From positions 352,323 through 416,322 of the forward strand of contig NZ_LGCI01000005.1 of assembly GCF_001281525.1 (NCBI RefSeq): a DNA stretch of 64,000 bases, read 5' to 3'. The stretch comes from Lysinibacillus macroides. GTDB lineage: Bacteria; Bacillota; Bacilli; Bacillales_A; Planococcaceae. Below the pieces are notes generated by a model. It had not been told where the DNA came from and did no database searches. It saw only the letters and a program-made list of their open reading frames with translations. A program made the translations under genes and the position numbers. Below, in pieces: positions 29,867-41,000 of the stretch (the stretch's first letter is position 1; the number at the start of each line of letters is the position of its first letter).

Positions 29867-29924
29867 CGTGAACCTTTAATTAGTGAGGGTTTTCATAGCT
29901 TATTAATACAAGATCAAGCTTATT

Positions 29925-29956
29925 AAACATGCTATCTTATATAGGTAGCATGTTTT
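29925..29956 (+). terminator. Terminator after sdaAA
   Basis: Stem AAACATGCTATC with GGTAGCATGTTT (one G-T pair), then T-rich. A possible ATG at 29929 lies inside this stem and is therefore an unlikely gene start. Confidence 0.85.
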
Positions 29957-29988
29957 TGTATCATGATACAGGATGGAGCATTTTCAAT

Positions 29989-31143
29989 ATGGATATTACT
30001 AATTTACAATATTTAACAGATCGAGCGATAAAGGATCGACGCTATTTACATCAATATCCAGAGCTTTCTGGTCAAGAATATGAAACGAGTCAATTTATTC
30101 GAAAAAGATTAGAGCAGCTTGCTATTAAAATCTTAGATTATAATTCTCCTAGTGTTGTAGCAATGATTAATGGTAAAAAAGGAGCAAAAACCATTGCTTT
30201 AAGAGCAGATATTGATGCATTGCCAATCGTGGAAGAGGGCGATAAATCTTATAGCTCTAACAAGCCGGGTATCGCACATATGTGTGGTCATGATGGGCAT
30301 ACAGCGATTTTATTAGCAGTGGCAGAGTGGATTGCATTAAACAAGGAAAAAATCGAGCCAAATATTATGCTGATCTTCCAATCGGCTGAGGAAATTACAC
30401 CAAGTGGGGCTGATGCATTAATTCAACAAGGTGTATTAGAGAGTGTTGACACTATTTTTGGACTTCATTTATGGCAGGGGCTAGAAAAAGGGAAAATAGG
30501 TTTAACACATGGCGCAATGATGGCTTCCGTTGATGATTTTGATATTGTTATTCAAGGGTCTGGTGGGCATGGGTCAATGCCACATGAAACCATTGATCCT
30601 ATCTATATTGCGAGCCAGTTAATGCAAGCTTTTCAAAGCATTATTAGCCGCAGCATTAACCCAATTGAGGCGGGTGTTATTACAATTGGCACTATGCAGG
30701 CAGGTACAACGTATAATATTATTCCAGATACAGCGAGGTTAAGTGGGACGATTAGGGCGTTGGCTCCTGAAACAGTCAAAACGATTCAAACAAAAATGGT
30801 GAGCTTAACAGAGGGCATTTGTCAGACGTTTGGGGCACAGGGGAAGATCGAATTTATTTTAGGTACACCACCACTTATGAATGACCCAAAGCAATCACGC
30901 TTGATCGAATCGATTGTATGTGAAAAGTTTGATGCAGATGTATTTGAACTAGTTGATCCTGTTATGGGCGGAGAGGATTTTGCGTATTATTTACAGCATA
31001 AACCTGGTGCTTTTATTTTTGTAGGGATGGGTGGCGAGAAAAGCCCGTATCCACACCATCATCCAAAATTTGATATAGATGAAGGGGTATTCCCTGATGC
31101 TATTCGTCTCTTTATTGAAATTATTATGCATTATCACTCTTAA
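29989..31143 (+). CDS. M20D family amidohydrolase (N-acyl amino acid hydrolase type)
   Basis: 384 residues. Zinc motifs: LRADIDALPI, MCGHDGHTAILL near residue 100, FQSAEE, and GGEDFAYY with a C-terminal HHHPKFDIDE. The subfamily removes acyl or aminoacyl groups from amino acids, for example hippurate, N-acetylcysteine or indole-acetyl-amino acid conjugates; the substrate here is not deducible. ATG 29989 (GGATGGAG 10 bases upstream) is preferred over 29929, which is inside a terminator. Bacillus lacks a gene at this place. Confidence 0.9.
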   Translation: MDITNLQYLTDRAIKDRRYLHQYPELSGQEYETSQFIRKRLEQLAIKILDYNSPSVVAMINGKKGAKTIALRADIDALPIVEEGDKSYSSNKPGIAHMCGHDGHTAILLAVAEWIALNKEKIEPNIMLIFQSAEEITPSGADALIQQGVLESVDTIFGLHLWQGLEKGKIGLTHGAMMASVDDFDIVIQGSGGHGSMPHETIDPIYIASQLMQAFQSIISRSINPIEAGVITIGTMQAGTTYNIIPDTARLSGTIRALAPETVKTIQTKMVSLTEGICQTFGAQGKIEFILGTPPLMNDPKQSRLIESIVCEKFDADVFELVDPVMGGEDFAYYLQHKPGAFIFVGMGGEKSPYPHHHPKFDIDEGVFPDAIRLFIEIIMHYHS

Positions 31144-31243
31144 TAGGTTTTTGTAGGGAAAGATGCTAGATTTATGATACATTGAATATAGGCTAAAATG
31201 GCTACATAGTTAGAAAAAATAATGAAGGGAGTTGTGGAATGAG

Positions 31244-33289
31244 GTGACTGATTTATATAGTCCCGTCACCGACTTAAAGGGCATCGGGAAAGAAACCGCA
31301 GCACATCTTGAGGCACTTGGTATCCATACAATTACCGATTTATTATGGACATTTCCACATCGTCATGAGGATTTTCGTTTAAAAGATTTAGCACAAACGC
31401 CGCATAATGAACGTGTTACAGTGGAATGTAAAGTAGAACGTGAGCCAACCGTGTTATTTTTAGGGCGTAATAAATCGCGCTTACAGGTTACCGTTTTAGC
31501 AGGACGCCACTTAGTAAAGGTTGTGTTTTTTAATCAGGGCTACTTAAAGCCAAAGCTAATACCTGGTGCTATTATTACAGTAACAGGAAAATGGGACCGT
31601 GGTAGGCAGGTCATTAATGGAACATCCGTTGTATTTGGTCCTAAAACAGATCAGGTTGATTTTGAGCCTGTTTATAGCTTGAAGGGCTTAATTCCGCAAA
31701 AAAGATTTCGTAAATATATGCGTCAAGTATTAGATGAATTTGGGGCAGAGCTACCAGACGCCATCCCGCAGCATTTACAAGATGCCTATAAGCTTGTTGC
31801 GATACGTGAGGGCTTAGAGGGCGTGCATTTTCCACTTGATGCGGGACATGCTAAGCAAGCAAGAAGACGCTTTGCCTATGAGGAGCTATTAAACTTCCAA
31901 CTACGTATTCAAGCATTGCGCAAGGTGAGGAAGGATAATGAGCATGGTACAGTAATTCAGTTTGATGTGCATAAGCTACGTAACTTTATTGCTTCATTGC
32001 CTTATGAATTAACAAATGCACAAAAGCGAGTGGTCAATGAAATTTGTAAGGATTTAAAGGAGCCGCATCGCATGAATCGTTTGCTGCAGGGGGATGTAGG
32101 ATCAGGGAAAACCGTAGTAGCAGCAATAGGTCTATATGCAGCCGTAACAGCAGGCTTTCAAGGCGCATTAATGGCCCCTACTGAAATTTTAGCCGAGCAG
32201 CACTTAGAAAATTTAATGGACTGGCTTCAACCATTTGGTGTTCGAATCGCTTTATTATCAGGCTCCACGAAAGCAAAGGAACGTCGCCTAATTTTAGAGG
32301 ATTTGGCAAATGGCAATATTGATATTGTAATTGGTACACATGCATTGATTCAGCCTGATGTCGTGTTTAAAAGGCTAGGCTTTGTTATTACAGATGAGCA
32401 GCATCGCTTTGGTGTTGAGCAACGTCGTATATTGCGAGATAAGGGTGAAAATCCAGATGTGCTTTTTATGACAGCTACACCAATACCAAGAACACTTGCC
32501 ATTACAGCATTTGGAGAAATGGATGTATCCATGATTGATGAAATGCCAGCAGGACGTAAACAAATTGAAACACATTGGATGAAAAAGGAACAATTTAGTT
32601 CTATAATGACGAAGCTAGAATTGGAACTCGCAGCAGGAAGGCAAGCTTATGTAATTTGCCCGCTTATTGAGGAATCTGATAAGCTTGATGTGCAAAATGC
32701 TGTTGATATCTATGAACAGCTAGCAACTTTTTTGAAGGATCGTTTTCATGTCGGCTTAATGCATGGTCGCTTAGCAACCGATGAAAAAGATACGGTCATG
32801 CGTTCTTTTAGTGAAGGTACAATTCAGGTATTGGTTTCTACAACGGTGGTTGAGGTAGGTGTCAATGTACCAAATGCCACCTTTATGATCGTCTATGATG
32901 CTGAACGCTTTGGTTTAGCTCAGCTTCATCAGCTACGTGGACGTGTAGGGCGGGGCGAGCATCAATCGTACTGTATTTTACTTGCTGATCCTAAATCTGA
33001 TGAAGGCAAAGAGCGAATGCAGTCTATGACAGAAACAAATGATGGCTTCCGTCTCGCTGAAAAAGATTTAGAATTAAGAGGACCAGGAGATTTCTTTGGG
33101 CGTAAACAAAGCGGCTTACCAGATTTTAAAGTAGCTGATTTAGTACATGACTATCGTATTTTGGAAACCGCTCGTAAAGATGCCACAGAGTTGCTTGAAA
33201 CAGATGCATTTTGGCATGATCGTGACTATCAATATTTGCGCAAAATGTTAGAGCAAAGTGGCGTTTTACAAGGAGAACGCTTTGACTAG
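31244..33289 (+). CDS. recG: ATP-dependent DNA helicase RecG
   Basis: Reverses stalled forks and branch-migrates Holliday junctions. About 681 residues. N-terminal wedge (OB fold) domain starting with LKGIGKETAAHLEALGI, helicase Walker A GDVGSGKT near residue 283, DEQHRFG near 383, TATPIPRTLA, and QLRGRVGRGEHQSYC. I use GTG 31244; TTG 31232 is in frame but touches the AAGGGAG ribosome site, leaving no spacer. Either gives a start near that of B. subtilis RecG. Confidence 0.93.
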   Translation: MTDLYSPVTDLKGIGKETAAHLEALGIHTITDLLWTFPHRHEDFRLKDLAQTPHNERVTVECKVEREPTVLFLGRNKSRLQVTVLAGRHLVKVVFFNQGYLKPKLIPGAIITVTGKWDRGRQVINGTSVVFGPKTDQVDFEPVYSLKGLIPQKRFRKYMRQVLDEFGAELPDAIPQHLQDAYKLVAIREGLEGVHFPLDAGHAKQARRRFAYEELLNFQLRIQALRKVRKDNEHGTVIQFDVHKLRNFIASLPYELTNAQKRVVNEICKDLKEPHRMNRLLQGDVGSGKTVVAAIGLYAAVTAGFQGALMAPTEILAEQHLENLMDWLQPFGVRIALLSGSTKAKERRLILEDLANGNIDIVIGTHALIQPDVVFKRLGFVITDEQHRFGVEQRRILRDKGENPDVLFMTATPIPRTLAITAFGEMDVSMIDEMPAGRKQIETHWMKKEQFSSIMTKLELELAAGRQAYVICPLIEESDKLDVQNAVDIYEQLATFLKDRFHVGLMHGRLATDEKDTVMRSFSEGTIQVLVSTTVVEVGVNVPNATFMIVYDAERFGLAQLHQLRGRVGRGEHQSYCILLADPKSDEGKERMQSMTETNDGFRLAEKDLELRGPGDFFGRKQSGLPDFKVADLVHDYRILETARKDATELLETDAFWHDRDYQYLRKMLEQSGVLQGERFD

Positions 33290-33301
33290 TAGACTGAACT
33301 T

Positions 33302-33347
33302 AGAATGTAAGCACTTGATTGCAAAACAAGTCTTGCATTCTTTTTTT
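33302..33347 (+). terminator. Terminator after recG
   Basis: Imperfect stem AGAATGTAAGCACTTG with CAAGTCTTGCATTCT and seven T. The right arm contains the -35 box of the next promoter. Confidence 0.85.
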
Positions 33348-33361
33348 AACCTCTATATACT
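33333..33361 (+). promoter_or_regulatory. SigmaA promoter of the fapR operon
   Basis: TTGCAT (33333-33338), 17-base spacer, TATACT (33356-33361). The -35 is in the recG terminator stem and the FapR box begins 4 bases after the -10, so bound FapR would cover the start site. Confidence 0.8.
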
Positions 33362-33365
33362 GATA

Positions 33366-33382
33366 TTAGTACCAAGTGCTAA
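33366..33382. promoter_or_regulatory. FapR operator
   Basis: TTAGTACCAAGTGCTAA agrees with the known 17-bp FapR box (inverted TTAGTAC... arms) of Bacillus. FapR bound here is released by malonyl-CoA or malonyl-ACP, so the operon responds to the state of fatty acid synthesis. Confidence 0.85.
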
Positions 33383-33403
33383 TAACAACTCAAAAGGTGG
33401 CGA

Positions 33404-33982
33404 ATGATGTTGAGACGAACGAAAAAAGAGCGACAACGGCTTCTATCTGAAACGATAGCTGAAAATCCATTCGTCACAGATGAACAGCTAGCACTAAAGT
33501 TTCAGGTAAGTGTCCAAACCATTCGCTTAGATCGTATGGAGCTATCAATACCAGAGCTTCGAGAGCGAATTAAAGATGTTGCTGCCAAAAACTATGAAAA
33601 TGAAGTAAAATCTCTACCGATTGATGAAATTATCGGAGAAATTGTTGATATTGAATTAGATTATCGAGCCATCTCGATTTTTGATGTAAAGGAAGAGCAT
33701 GTGTTTCAACGTAATGGTATTGCACGTGGGCATCATTTATTTGCCCAAGCCAACTCCTTAGCGGTAGCTGTGATTGATGATGAACTGGCGTTAACCGTAC
33801 ATGCCAATGTAACGTTTGTGAAACCTGTTCGTGCTGGAGATCGTGTTATTACAAAGGCGATAGTTATCGAGCAAGATAATAAAAAGCATCGCACAAAAGT
33901 AGAGCTAACGTCTACCGTTAATGGTGAAACCGTTTTTGTGGGTGAATTTGATATGTACCGTACGAAAGGTGAAGGTGAGTAA
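33404..33982 (+). CDS. fapR: Fatty acid and phospholipid regulator FapR
   Basis: 192 residues. N-terminal DeoR-like HTH ([23 protein letters not shown]) joined by a helix to a hot-dog thioesterase-like domain that binds malonyl-CoA ([21 protein letters not shown]). It represses its own operon and other lipid genes. AAAGGTG lies before tandem ATG codons at 33404 and 33407; plsX begins 2 bases after the stop. Confidence 0.95.
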   Translation: MMLRRTKKERQRLLSETIAENPFVTDEQLALKFQVSVQTIRLDRMELSIPELRERIKDVAAKNYENEVKSLPIDEIIGEIVDIELDYRAISIFDVKEEHVFQRNGIARGHHLFAQANSLAVAVIDDELALTVHANVTFVKPVRAGDRVITKAIVIEQDNKKHRTKVELTSTVNGETVFVGEFDMYRTKGEGE

Positions 33983-33984
33983 TA

Positions 33985-34977
33985 ATGAAACTAGCACTTG
34001 ATGGAATGGGTGGCGACAATGCGCCAAAATCAGTGATTGAAGGGGCATTTTTAGCATTAGAGCAAATTCCTAATTTGGAAATTCAATTATATGGTCAGCA
34101 AGATAAACTTGAACCTTTCTTAAAAAAGCATGATCGTTTAACGGTTGTGCATTGTGAGGAAGTTGTAGAAGGAACAGATGATCCAGCACGAGCTGTTCGT
34201 CGAAAAAAGGATTCCTCTATGGCTCGCATGATGGATGCTGTTGATGAGGGAAGAGCAGATGCTTGTTTATCCGCTGGTAATACAGGAGCTTTGATGGCAG
34301 GCGGTTTATTTAAAGTAGGTCGTATTGAAGGGATTGCCCGTCCAGCTTTAGCAACAACATTGCCAACACTTGATGGCAAGGGCTTTTTAATGCTTGATTT
34401 AGGCGCAAATGCAGATGCCCGACCAGAGCATTTAGTGCAATATGCCATTATGGGTGATATTTATGCGAAAAAGGTTGGTGGATTACAAAAACCTCGAATT
34501 GGTCTATTAAATATCGGTACGGAGGAGAAAAAAGGCAATGAATTAACAAAAGCAGCCTTTGAATTACTAAAGGAAGCCGATTTGAATTTTATTGGCAATG
34601 TAGAGGCACGTGATTTATTAGAGGGTGTGGCAGACGTTGTTGTGACAGATGGCTTTACAGGAAATATGGTGTTAAAGTCTATTGAAGGAACGGCTGGTGC
34701 TTTGTTTTCTATGCTAAAAGAAGCGTTTATGACCTCTACTAAAACAAAAATCTCAGCAGCACTGATGAAAAATAATTTGCGTGAGTTAAAACATAAAATG
34801 GACTATACAGAATATGGTGGTGCGGGGCTATTCGGCTTGCAAGCACCTGTTATTAAGGCGCATGGCTCATCGAATGCCAAAGCAATTTTTAGTGCGATTC
34901 GCCAAGCTAATACAATGGTCGAGCATACTGTTATTTCAACGATTACAGAAACCGTGCGTCATTTAGAAATTGATTAA
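33985..34977 (+). CDS. plsX: Phosphate acyltransferase PlsX
   Basis: Makes acyl-phosphate from acyl-ACP for PlsY in phosphatidic acid synthesis. 330 residues. Starts [20 protein letters not shown], and has [30 protein letters not shown] and [18 protein letters not shown], all family hallmarks. It also accepts acyl-phosphate from the Fak system, linking it to fakA at 26300. Confidence 0.96.
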   Translation: MKLALDGMGGDNAPKSVIEGAFLALEQIPNLEIQLYGQQDKLEPFLKKHDRLTVVHCEEVVEGTDDPARAVRRKKDSSMARMMDAVDEGRADACLSAGNTGALMAGGLFKVGRIEGIARPALATTLPTLDGKGFLMLDLGANADARPEHLVQYAIMGDIYAKKVGGLQKPRIGLLNIGTEEKKGNELTKAAFELLKEADLNFIGNVEARDLLEGVADVVVTDGFTGNMVLKSIEGTAGALFSMLKEAFMTSTKTKISAALMKNNLRELKHKMDYTEYGGAGLFGLQAPVIKAHGSSNAKAIFSAIRQANTMVEHTVISTITETVRHLEID

Positions 34978-34994
34978 TAAAGGGGATTAGTTAC

Positions 34995-35948
34995 ATGACA
35001 AAAATAGCTTTTATTTTTCCAGGACAAGGCTCTCAAGTAGTGGGCATGGGGCAAGAATTTATTAATAATGCTGCAGAGAGCAAAGCCTTTTATGAGCGCG
35101 CAGATCAAGCATTGCAATTTGAACTATCAAAGCTAATGCTAGAAGGACCTGCTGAGGAATTAACGTTAACATATCATGCACAGCCAGCTTTGCTAACGAC
35201 AGGTGTGATGGTGGCGGAGAAGCTACGTGCAGCAGGGATTCAGCCTCATTATGTAGCCGGTCACTCACTTGGAGAATATAGTGCATTAGTGATAGCAGGC
35301 GTACTGTCATTTGATGATGCTGTAGCGATTGTGCATAAACGTGGATTGTATATGAATGAAGCCGTACCTGCTGGACAAGGGGCAATGGCAGCTATTTTAG
35401 GCATGGAGCTAGAGGCGTTAAATGAAGTAACAGCGCAAGTTTCTGCGCAAGGTGATTCTGTACAGGTTGCCAATGTTAACTGTCCTGGACAAATCGTTAT
35501 TTCAGGTACAAAGGCTGGTGTTGACAAGGCCTCCATTGCTGCGAGGGAAGCAGGGGCAAAGCGAGCAATACCTTTGGTGGTCAGTGGCCCATTCCATTCA
35601 GAGCTTATGCGCCCATCCTCAGAGAAGCTACAGGCAGCGTTGGCAGATATTACGCTATCCGCTCCTCAAATTCCTGTGATTGGCAATGTCGAGGCAAAGG
35701 AATTACAGGATGTGCCTGCTATCCAGCATGAGCTTGTGGAACAAGTATATAGCGCTGTACAATGGGAAGCATCTATGCGTGAAATGATTGCGCAAGGTGT
35801 GGATGTCTTTATTGAATGTGGACCAGGTAAAGTATTAACAGGTTTATTGAAAAAAATTGATCGCTCTGTTGCTGCTTATTGTGTTTATGATGAAGCCTCA
35901 TTGCAAGCGGTTGTAGAAGCGGCAAAGGAGTGGTCAGTGAATGCGTAA
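34995..35948 (+). CDS. fabD: Malonyl-CoA:ACP transacylase FabD
   Basis: Loads malonyl groups on acyl carrier protein. 317 residues. N-terminal [15 protein letters not shown], nucleophile Ser in [10 protein letters not shown] near residue 90, [10 protein letters not shown] with catalytic His near 200, and [11 protein letters not shown]. It overlaps fabG by 8 bases. Confidence 0.96.
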   Translation: MTKIAFIFPGQGSQVVGMGQEFINNAAESKAFYERADQALQFELSKLMLEGPAEELTLTYHAQPALLTTGVMVAEKLRAAGIQPHYVAGHSLGEYSALVIAGVLSFDDAVAIVHKRGLYMNEAVPAGQGAMAAILGMELEALNEVTAQVSAQGDSVQVANVNCPGQIVISGTKAGVDKASIAAREAGAKRAIPLVVSGPFHSELMRPSSEKLQAALADITLSAPQIPVIGNVEAKELQDVPAIQHELVEQVYSAVQWEASMREMIAQGVDVFIECGPGKVLTGLLKKIDRSVAAYCVYDEASLQAVVEAAKEWSVNA

Positions 35949-36687
35949 ATTAGAGGGAAAAGTAGCGGTAGTGACAGGAGCTTCACGTGGCATTGGACGT
36001 GCGATTGCCTTAAAGCTTGCGGATGAGGGTGCTAAGGTTGTCGTCAATTATAGTGGCTCACAGGCAAAGGCGGAAGAAGTTGTAGCAATGATTCAAGAAA
36101 ATGGCGGTGAAGCCATTGCTGTACAAGCTAGCGTATCGAAAGTAGAAGAAGTAACAGCATTAATGGATGCAGCTGTTAAAACATTTGGCGCTCTCGATAT
36201 TTTAGTCAATAATGCGGGTATTACAAGAGATAACCTGCTTATGCGTATGAAGGAAGATGAATGGGATGATGTCGTGGATACAAATTTAAAAGGTGTATTC
36301 CTTTGTACAAAAGCGGTTTCACGTCAAATGATGAAGCAGCGTGCAGGTCGCATTATTAATATTTCATCCATTGTAGGTGTAGCAGGTAATGCAGGACAGG
36401 CCAACTATGTAGCGGCCAAAGCAGGGGTTATTGGACTAACGAAAACGACTGCAAAAGAATTAGCTTCTCGTAATATTTTAGTCAATGCGATTGCTCCAGG
36501 CTTTATCGAAACAGAAATGACTGATCAGCTCCCGGAGGATATTAAGCAAGGGATGCTCACACAAATTCCGCTTGCGAAACTTGGACAGCCAGAGGATATT
36601 GCCAAGGCTGTTGCTTTCCTTGCATCAGACGAGGCAAATTATATGACAGGACAAACGCTTCATATTGATGGCGGTATGGTGATGTAA
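35941..36687 (+). CDS. fabG: 3-oxoacyl-ACP reductase FabG
   Basis: NADPH-dependent short-chain reductase of fatty acid elongation. 248 residues. [12 protein letters not shown] near residue 13, NNAGITRD, Ser in NISSIVG, active YVAAK near 157, and C-terminal LHIDGGMVM. Its start codon lies within the end of fabD, indicating coupling. Confidence 0.96.
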   Translation: MRKLEGKVAVVTGASRGIGRAIALKLADEGAKVVVNYSGSQAKAEEVVAMIQENGGEAIAVQASVSKVEEVTALMDAAVKTFGALDILVNNAGITRDNLLMRMKEDEWDDVVDTNLKGVFLCTKAVSRQMMKQRAGRIINISSIVGVAGNAGQANYVAAKAGVIGLTKTTAKELASRNILVNAIAPGFIETEMTDQLPEDIKQGMLTQIPLAKLGQPEDIAKAVAFLASDEANYMTGQTLHIDGGMVM

Positions 36688-36745
36688 TTTCAATTAGGCA
36701 TAGGCGTTAATTTTTTGTATAATCATTTGAGGGGAGGTGAATCAA

Positions 36746-36982
36746 TTGTCTACAGTATTAGAACGTGTAACAAAGGTAATCGTGGACCGTTTAGGTGTTG
36801 AAGAAAGCGAAGTAACGCTTGAAGCTTCTTTCCGTGATGATTTAGGTGCTGACTCATTAGACGTAGTAGAGCTTGTTATGGAGCTTGAAGACGAATTCGA
36901 TATGGAAATTTCTGATGAAGATGCGGAAAAAATCTCAACAGTAGGTTCTGCTATTTCATACATCGAAGGTAAATTAAACTAA
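36746..36982 (+). CDS. acpP: Acyl carrier protein, TTG start
   Basis: 78-residue acidic carrier of growing acyl chains. [18 protein letters not shown] holds Ser37, the site for the 4'-phosphopantetheine arm. TTG 36746 gives [10 protein letters not shown], as in homologues, with GGGGAGGTG 6 bases upstream; GTG 36737 is part of that ribosome site and so is not the start. Last gene of the FapR-controlled group. Confidence 0.95.
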   Translation: MSTVLERVTKVIVDRLGVEESEVTLEASFRDDLGADSLDVVELVMELEDEFDMEISDEDAEKISTVGSAISYIEGKLN

Positions 36983-37138
36983 TTTCATGATCACTTTATT
37001 TAGCAGAAATTTATCACCTCTTATAGATGTGATCGTCATTATCCAAAAGATATTTATGATAGGTTGAATAAAGTAGAAATTTGTTTTGCTGCTTTTCCTT
37101 GGTTAGAAGAAGCAGATCTAATAGACGAAGATGCTATT

Positions 37139-37188
37139 AAAGGGGACGAAATAGATCGTTTTTCGATCTATAGGCGTCCCCTTTTTTG
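37139..37188 (+). terminator. Terminator of the acpP transcript
   Basis: Long two-part stem: AAAGGGGACG with CGTCCCCTTT outside and ATAGATCG with CGATCTAT inside, then a T run. Confidence 0.9.
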
Positions 37189-37236
37189 TAATGAGCGAAA
37201 AAATTTCCAAAACATTGTATTTAAGCCGAAATACTT

Positions 37237-37265
37237 TTGCATAAACGCCTTGAAAAAGGTACACT
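37237..37265 (+). promoter_or_regulatory. SigmaA promoter of rnc-smc-ftsY
   Basis: TTGCAT (37237-37242), 17-base spacer, TACACT (37260-37265), 36 bases before rnc. Confidence 0.65.
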
Positions 37266-37301
37266 AAAACGGTAGAAACTATTAGGAAGGCAGATTGTTC
37301 A

Positions 37302-38066
37302 ATGGCTATGAAAAGAAAAGGAACTATGCAGAAATCTGGCGTACTTCCTGAAAAAGTGCGCAAACAATTCGAGCTATTACAGCATGAATTAAATATCACA
37401 TTTAATAATAAAAATTTATTGTATCAAGCATTCACGCACTCATCGTATGTGAATGAGCATCGCCGTAAATTATTTACGGATAATGAGCGTCTTGAGTTTT
37501 TGGGAGACGCAGTACTTGAACTGTCTGTTTCTAAATATCTGTTTGAGAAATACCCACATATGAGTGAGGGTGAGCTAACAAAGCTACGAGCATCCATTGT
37601 TTGTGAGCCATCGCTTGTTATTTTTGCGAATGAATTAGGGTTTGGACGTTTCGTGTTACTTGGAAAAGGCGAGGAACTCACAGGAGGACGAGAGCGCCCA
37701 GCATTACTTGCGGATGTGTTTGAGTCATTTGTAGGTGCATTGTATTTAGATCAAGATTTACAAACAGTTGTAGCATTTTTAGAACGTATTGTGTTCCCCA
37801 AAGTAGAAGTCGGTGCTTTTTCGCATGTAATGGATTTTAAAAGTCAATTACAAGAAATGGTGCAGCAAACAAATAATGGACTTCTGCATTATGAGATTAT
37901 TGATGAAAAAGGACCAGCCCATAACCGTACCTTTGTATCCAGCGTGTTATTAAATGGACAGGAGCTAGGCGTTGGTCGTGGAAAATCAAAAAAAGAAGCC
38001 GAGCAACAAGCCGCACAAAGTGCCATGCAAGCAATGCGTGAAGAAGCGGCAAAAGAGGAGGCTTAA
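37302..38066 (+). CDS. rnc: Ribonuclease III
   Basis: Cleaves double-stranded RNA in rRNA, scRNA and mRNA processing. 254 residues. Catalytic signature [14 protein letters not shown] near residue 62, second acidic site in [18 protein letters not shown], and a C-terminal dsRNA-binding domain ([11 protein letters not shown] to [14 protein letters not shown]). ATG 37302 lies 10 bases after AGGAAGG; ATG 37308 is an alternative. smc begins 3 bases after its stop. Confidence 0.95.
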   Translation: MAMKRKGTMQKSGVLPEKVRKQFELLQHELNITFNNKNLLYQAFTHSSYVNEHRRKLFTDNERLEFLGDAVLELSVSKYLFEKYPHMSEGELTKLRASIVCEPSLVIFANELGFGRFVLLGKGEELTGGRERPALLADVFESFVGALYLDQDLQTVVAFLERIVFPKVEVGAFSHVMDFKSQLQEMVQQTNNGLLHYEIIDEKGPAHNRTFVSSVLLNGQELGVGRGKSKKEAEQQAAQSAMQAMREEAAKEEA

Positions 38067-38069
38067 TAG

Positions 38070-41000
38070 ATGTTCCTAAAACGACTAGAAGTGATTGGCT
38101 TTAAATCTTTTGCGGAGCGCATTGGCATTGATTTTGTACCTGGTGTTACAGCGGTTGTTGGACCAAATGGCAGTGGCAAAAGTAATGTCACAGATGCGAT
38201 TCGTTGGGTACTTGGTGAGCAATCGGCAAAGTCGTTACGTGGAGCAAAGATGGAAGATGTTATTTTTGCGGGAAGTGACTCTCGTAAGCCACTCAATTTT
38301 GCAGAGGTAACACTTGTATTAGATAATACAGACGAGCAACTTGCTTTTTCTTATACAGAAGTCAGCGTAACAAGACGCGTATACCGTTCAGGTGATAGTG
38401 AATATTTATTAAATAACCAACAGTGTCGCCTGAAGGATATTACGGACTTGTTTATGGATTCGGGACTTGGCAAAGAAGCATTTTCAATTATTTCACAAGG
38501 CCGTGTCGATGAGATTTTAAATAGCCGCCCTGATGACCGTCGTGCTATTTTTGAAGAGGCAGCTGGCGTATTAAAGTATAAAATAAGAAAAAAGAAAGCA
38601 GAACACAAGCTTGTTGAGACAGATGAAAATTTGTATCGCGTATTAGACATTCTCCATGAATTAGACAACCGATTAGAGCCACTTGAAATGCAGGCATCTA
38701 ACGCAAGAGACTATGTACAAATGTCTACCGAGCTAAAAGATTTTGATATTGCGATTCTTGTGCATGATTTTAACAATTGTGCACAATCTTTGCATGCATT
38801 GAAAGCTGAATTTACAGAGCTATCCGCCACAGAGCAAAAGCAGGCACAAAATATTGCAGCTATTGATAAGCAGACAACCAATATCCGTAAGTTATTAACA
38901 GAGTTTGATACGTTTTTGGATACTGCACAGGCTGAGCTTGTTGCTGCAACAATGGAGGTAGAGCGTTGGGATGGACGCAAGGCATTAATGGCTGAAAAGC
39001 GGCAAAATGCCTCCAATCAGCTACAGCAATTGCAAGGAGCCTTACAAGAGGCGAAGGCAGAGGTGGAAACACTGCTTGTGCAAGAGCAGGACAAAAAGGA
39101 GCAATTCTCTGAAAAGCAGCAAGCTGTGTTAACGCTTAAGCACAGCATGAAGCAATTAGAGCAATCATTAAATCGCTCAGTAACGGAAATCGAACAAGAA
39201 ATTGAAGAATCTAAAAATCGTTATATTGATTCATTAAATGAAGAAGCAACGATTAAAAATGAATTAAAAAATATTGATCAGCAATTAACACAGCATAAGG
39301 CAATGGCTGCACGAATGTCTGACCAAACGAATGAAATTGGACAGGAGCTTATGCAAATTGTTGCTGAAAAAGACAAGCTAGTAGCTGCGTATACAACAAC
39401 CGTAAATAACCTACAGGAAAAACTCAAACAGCAGGATGTCTTACAACAACAATTAAAAAATAGCAATGCTAGCTTTACTGACAAGCAAGAGATGCTTTAT
39501 AAAGCATACCAGCATCAACAGCAGCTTAAGGCTCGAAAGGATACACTTGCAGAGCTGGAGGCAGATTTTTCAGGCTTTTTCCAGGGAGTTAAAGAAGTCC
39601 TATTAGCACGTGATAAAGGTGCATTACAGGGTATTGAAGGTGCGGTTGCGGAGTTAATCCAAGTAGAGGGGAAGTTTTCACAAGCAATTGAAACGGCTTT
39701 AGGTGCAGCTTCTCAGCATATTGTCACAACGAATGAACGTCATGCACAGCAGGCGATCCATTGGTTAAAGCAAAAAAGGGCTGGTCGAGCTACTTTTTTA
39801 CCAAAGACGGTTATGAAGTCGCGTAAATTAAATATAGCAACCATTCAACTGGCAACTGAGCATCCAGCGTTTATTCAAATGGCAGATGCACTGGTAACAT
39901 TTAATGAAGCGAATCGCACAATTGTTGAAAATCTTTTAGGAAATGTGATCGTGGCAGCAAACTTGGAAGGAGCCAGTCAAATTGCTAGACTATGTGGGTT
40001 TCGCTACCGAGTTGTGACACTTGATGGAGATATTGTCAATGCAGGTGGCTCATTAACTGGTGGTGCAAGCAAACAGCAATCTTCTCTTTTCTCAAGAAAA
40101 GCTGAGCTAGAAGATTTAATTGTTAAACTAGAGTCGTTACACGCTTCCATTTACAGTGCTGAGCAGGCTGTTGCAGTAGAAAAAGCTAAGCTTGCCACAT
40201 TAAGAGAGCAGGTAGAGCAACGAAAGCTTGAGGGCGAGCAGCTACGAAAAGATGAAATGCAACAGGCTGGTCGTATTCGTGAGCTTGAGGCAATTGAAAA
40301 AAGCTTATCAGCGCGCGTATCTTTTGCCTCAACCGAAACACAGGATGTAAAAACGCGTGAAGAAGCACTGTTAACACAAAAACAAATGGCAACAGAGCGA
40401 TTACATGCACTTGCAGCCGAGCTTATTGACATTAATCATACAGTAGAGCAATTAACAAAGGTCAAGCTGCAAGGTGAAACAGAGAAGGATGTATTGCGTG
40501 AGCAGCTAGCTGAAAAGCGCTCACAATTAGCTGTTATGCAGGAACAAATGTCACAGGTGCAAATTGCAACAGCAGAGATAGCGCTACAATTAAACAAAGC
40601 GCAACAAAAAGTCGAAAATATTTCTCAGGAAATAGCATGGCTGCAATCTGATGCGTCGACAAATCATTTAAGTGATGAAGAAATTGATGAACAGGTTGTA
40701 CAATGGAAGGCAACAAGAGATACACTCCAAGCAACGATTTCTCAGAAAAAAGAGGATAAAACGAAGCAACAGCAAGAACTTGCCACATTAGAAGAACAAT
40801 TGAAGGAAGTACAACGTATTCATAAAGGATACCTTGAAGCTATACGTGCCAATGAGTTGAAACGTCATCGTTTAGAATTTGAAATGGATAATTTTCAACA
40901 GCAACTTGAAGAAAACTATCAACTCACAATAGAGGAGGCGAAGGCAGAGGCTCTTATAGTAGAGGACGAGGAGCATGTACGTCGACGTGTGAAACTGCTT

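Larger units (their letters stand above)
36983..37301. other. 319-base gap between acpP and rnc
   Basis: Contains a strong terminator at 37139-37188 and the rnc promoter at 37237-37265. A short plus-strand frame at 37064-37267 runs through the terminator hairpin and resembles nothing, so I do not call it. Confidence 0.6.

Noticed and set aside
29929..29988. Upstream ATG for the M20D amidohydrolase
   Set aside because: It lies within the terminator stem of sdaAA and adds residues not typical of the family.
37064..37267. 67-codon plus-strand frame between acpP and rnc
   Set aside because: It runs straight through a strong rho-independent terminator, has no ribosome site and resembles no family.
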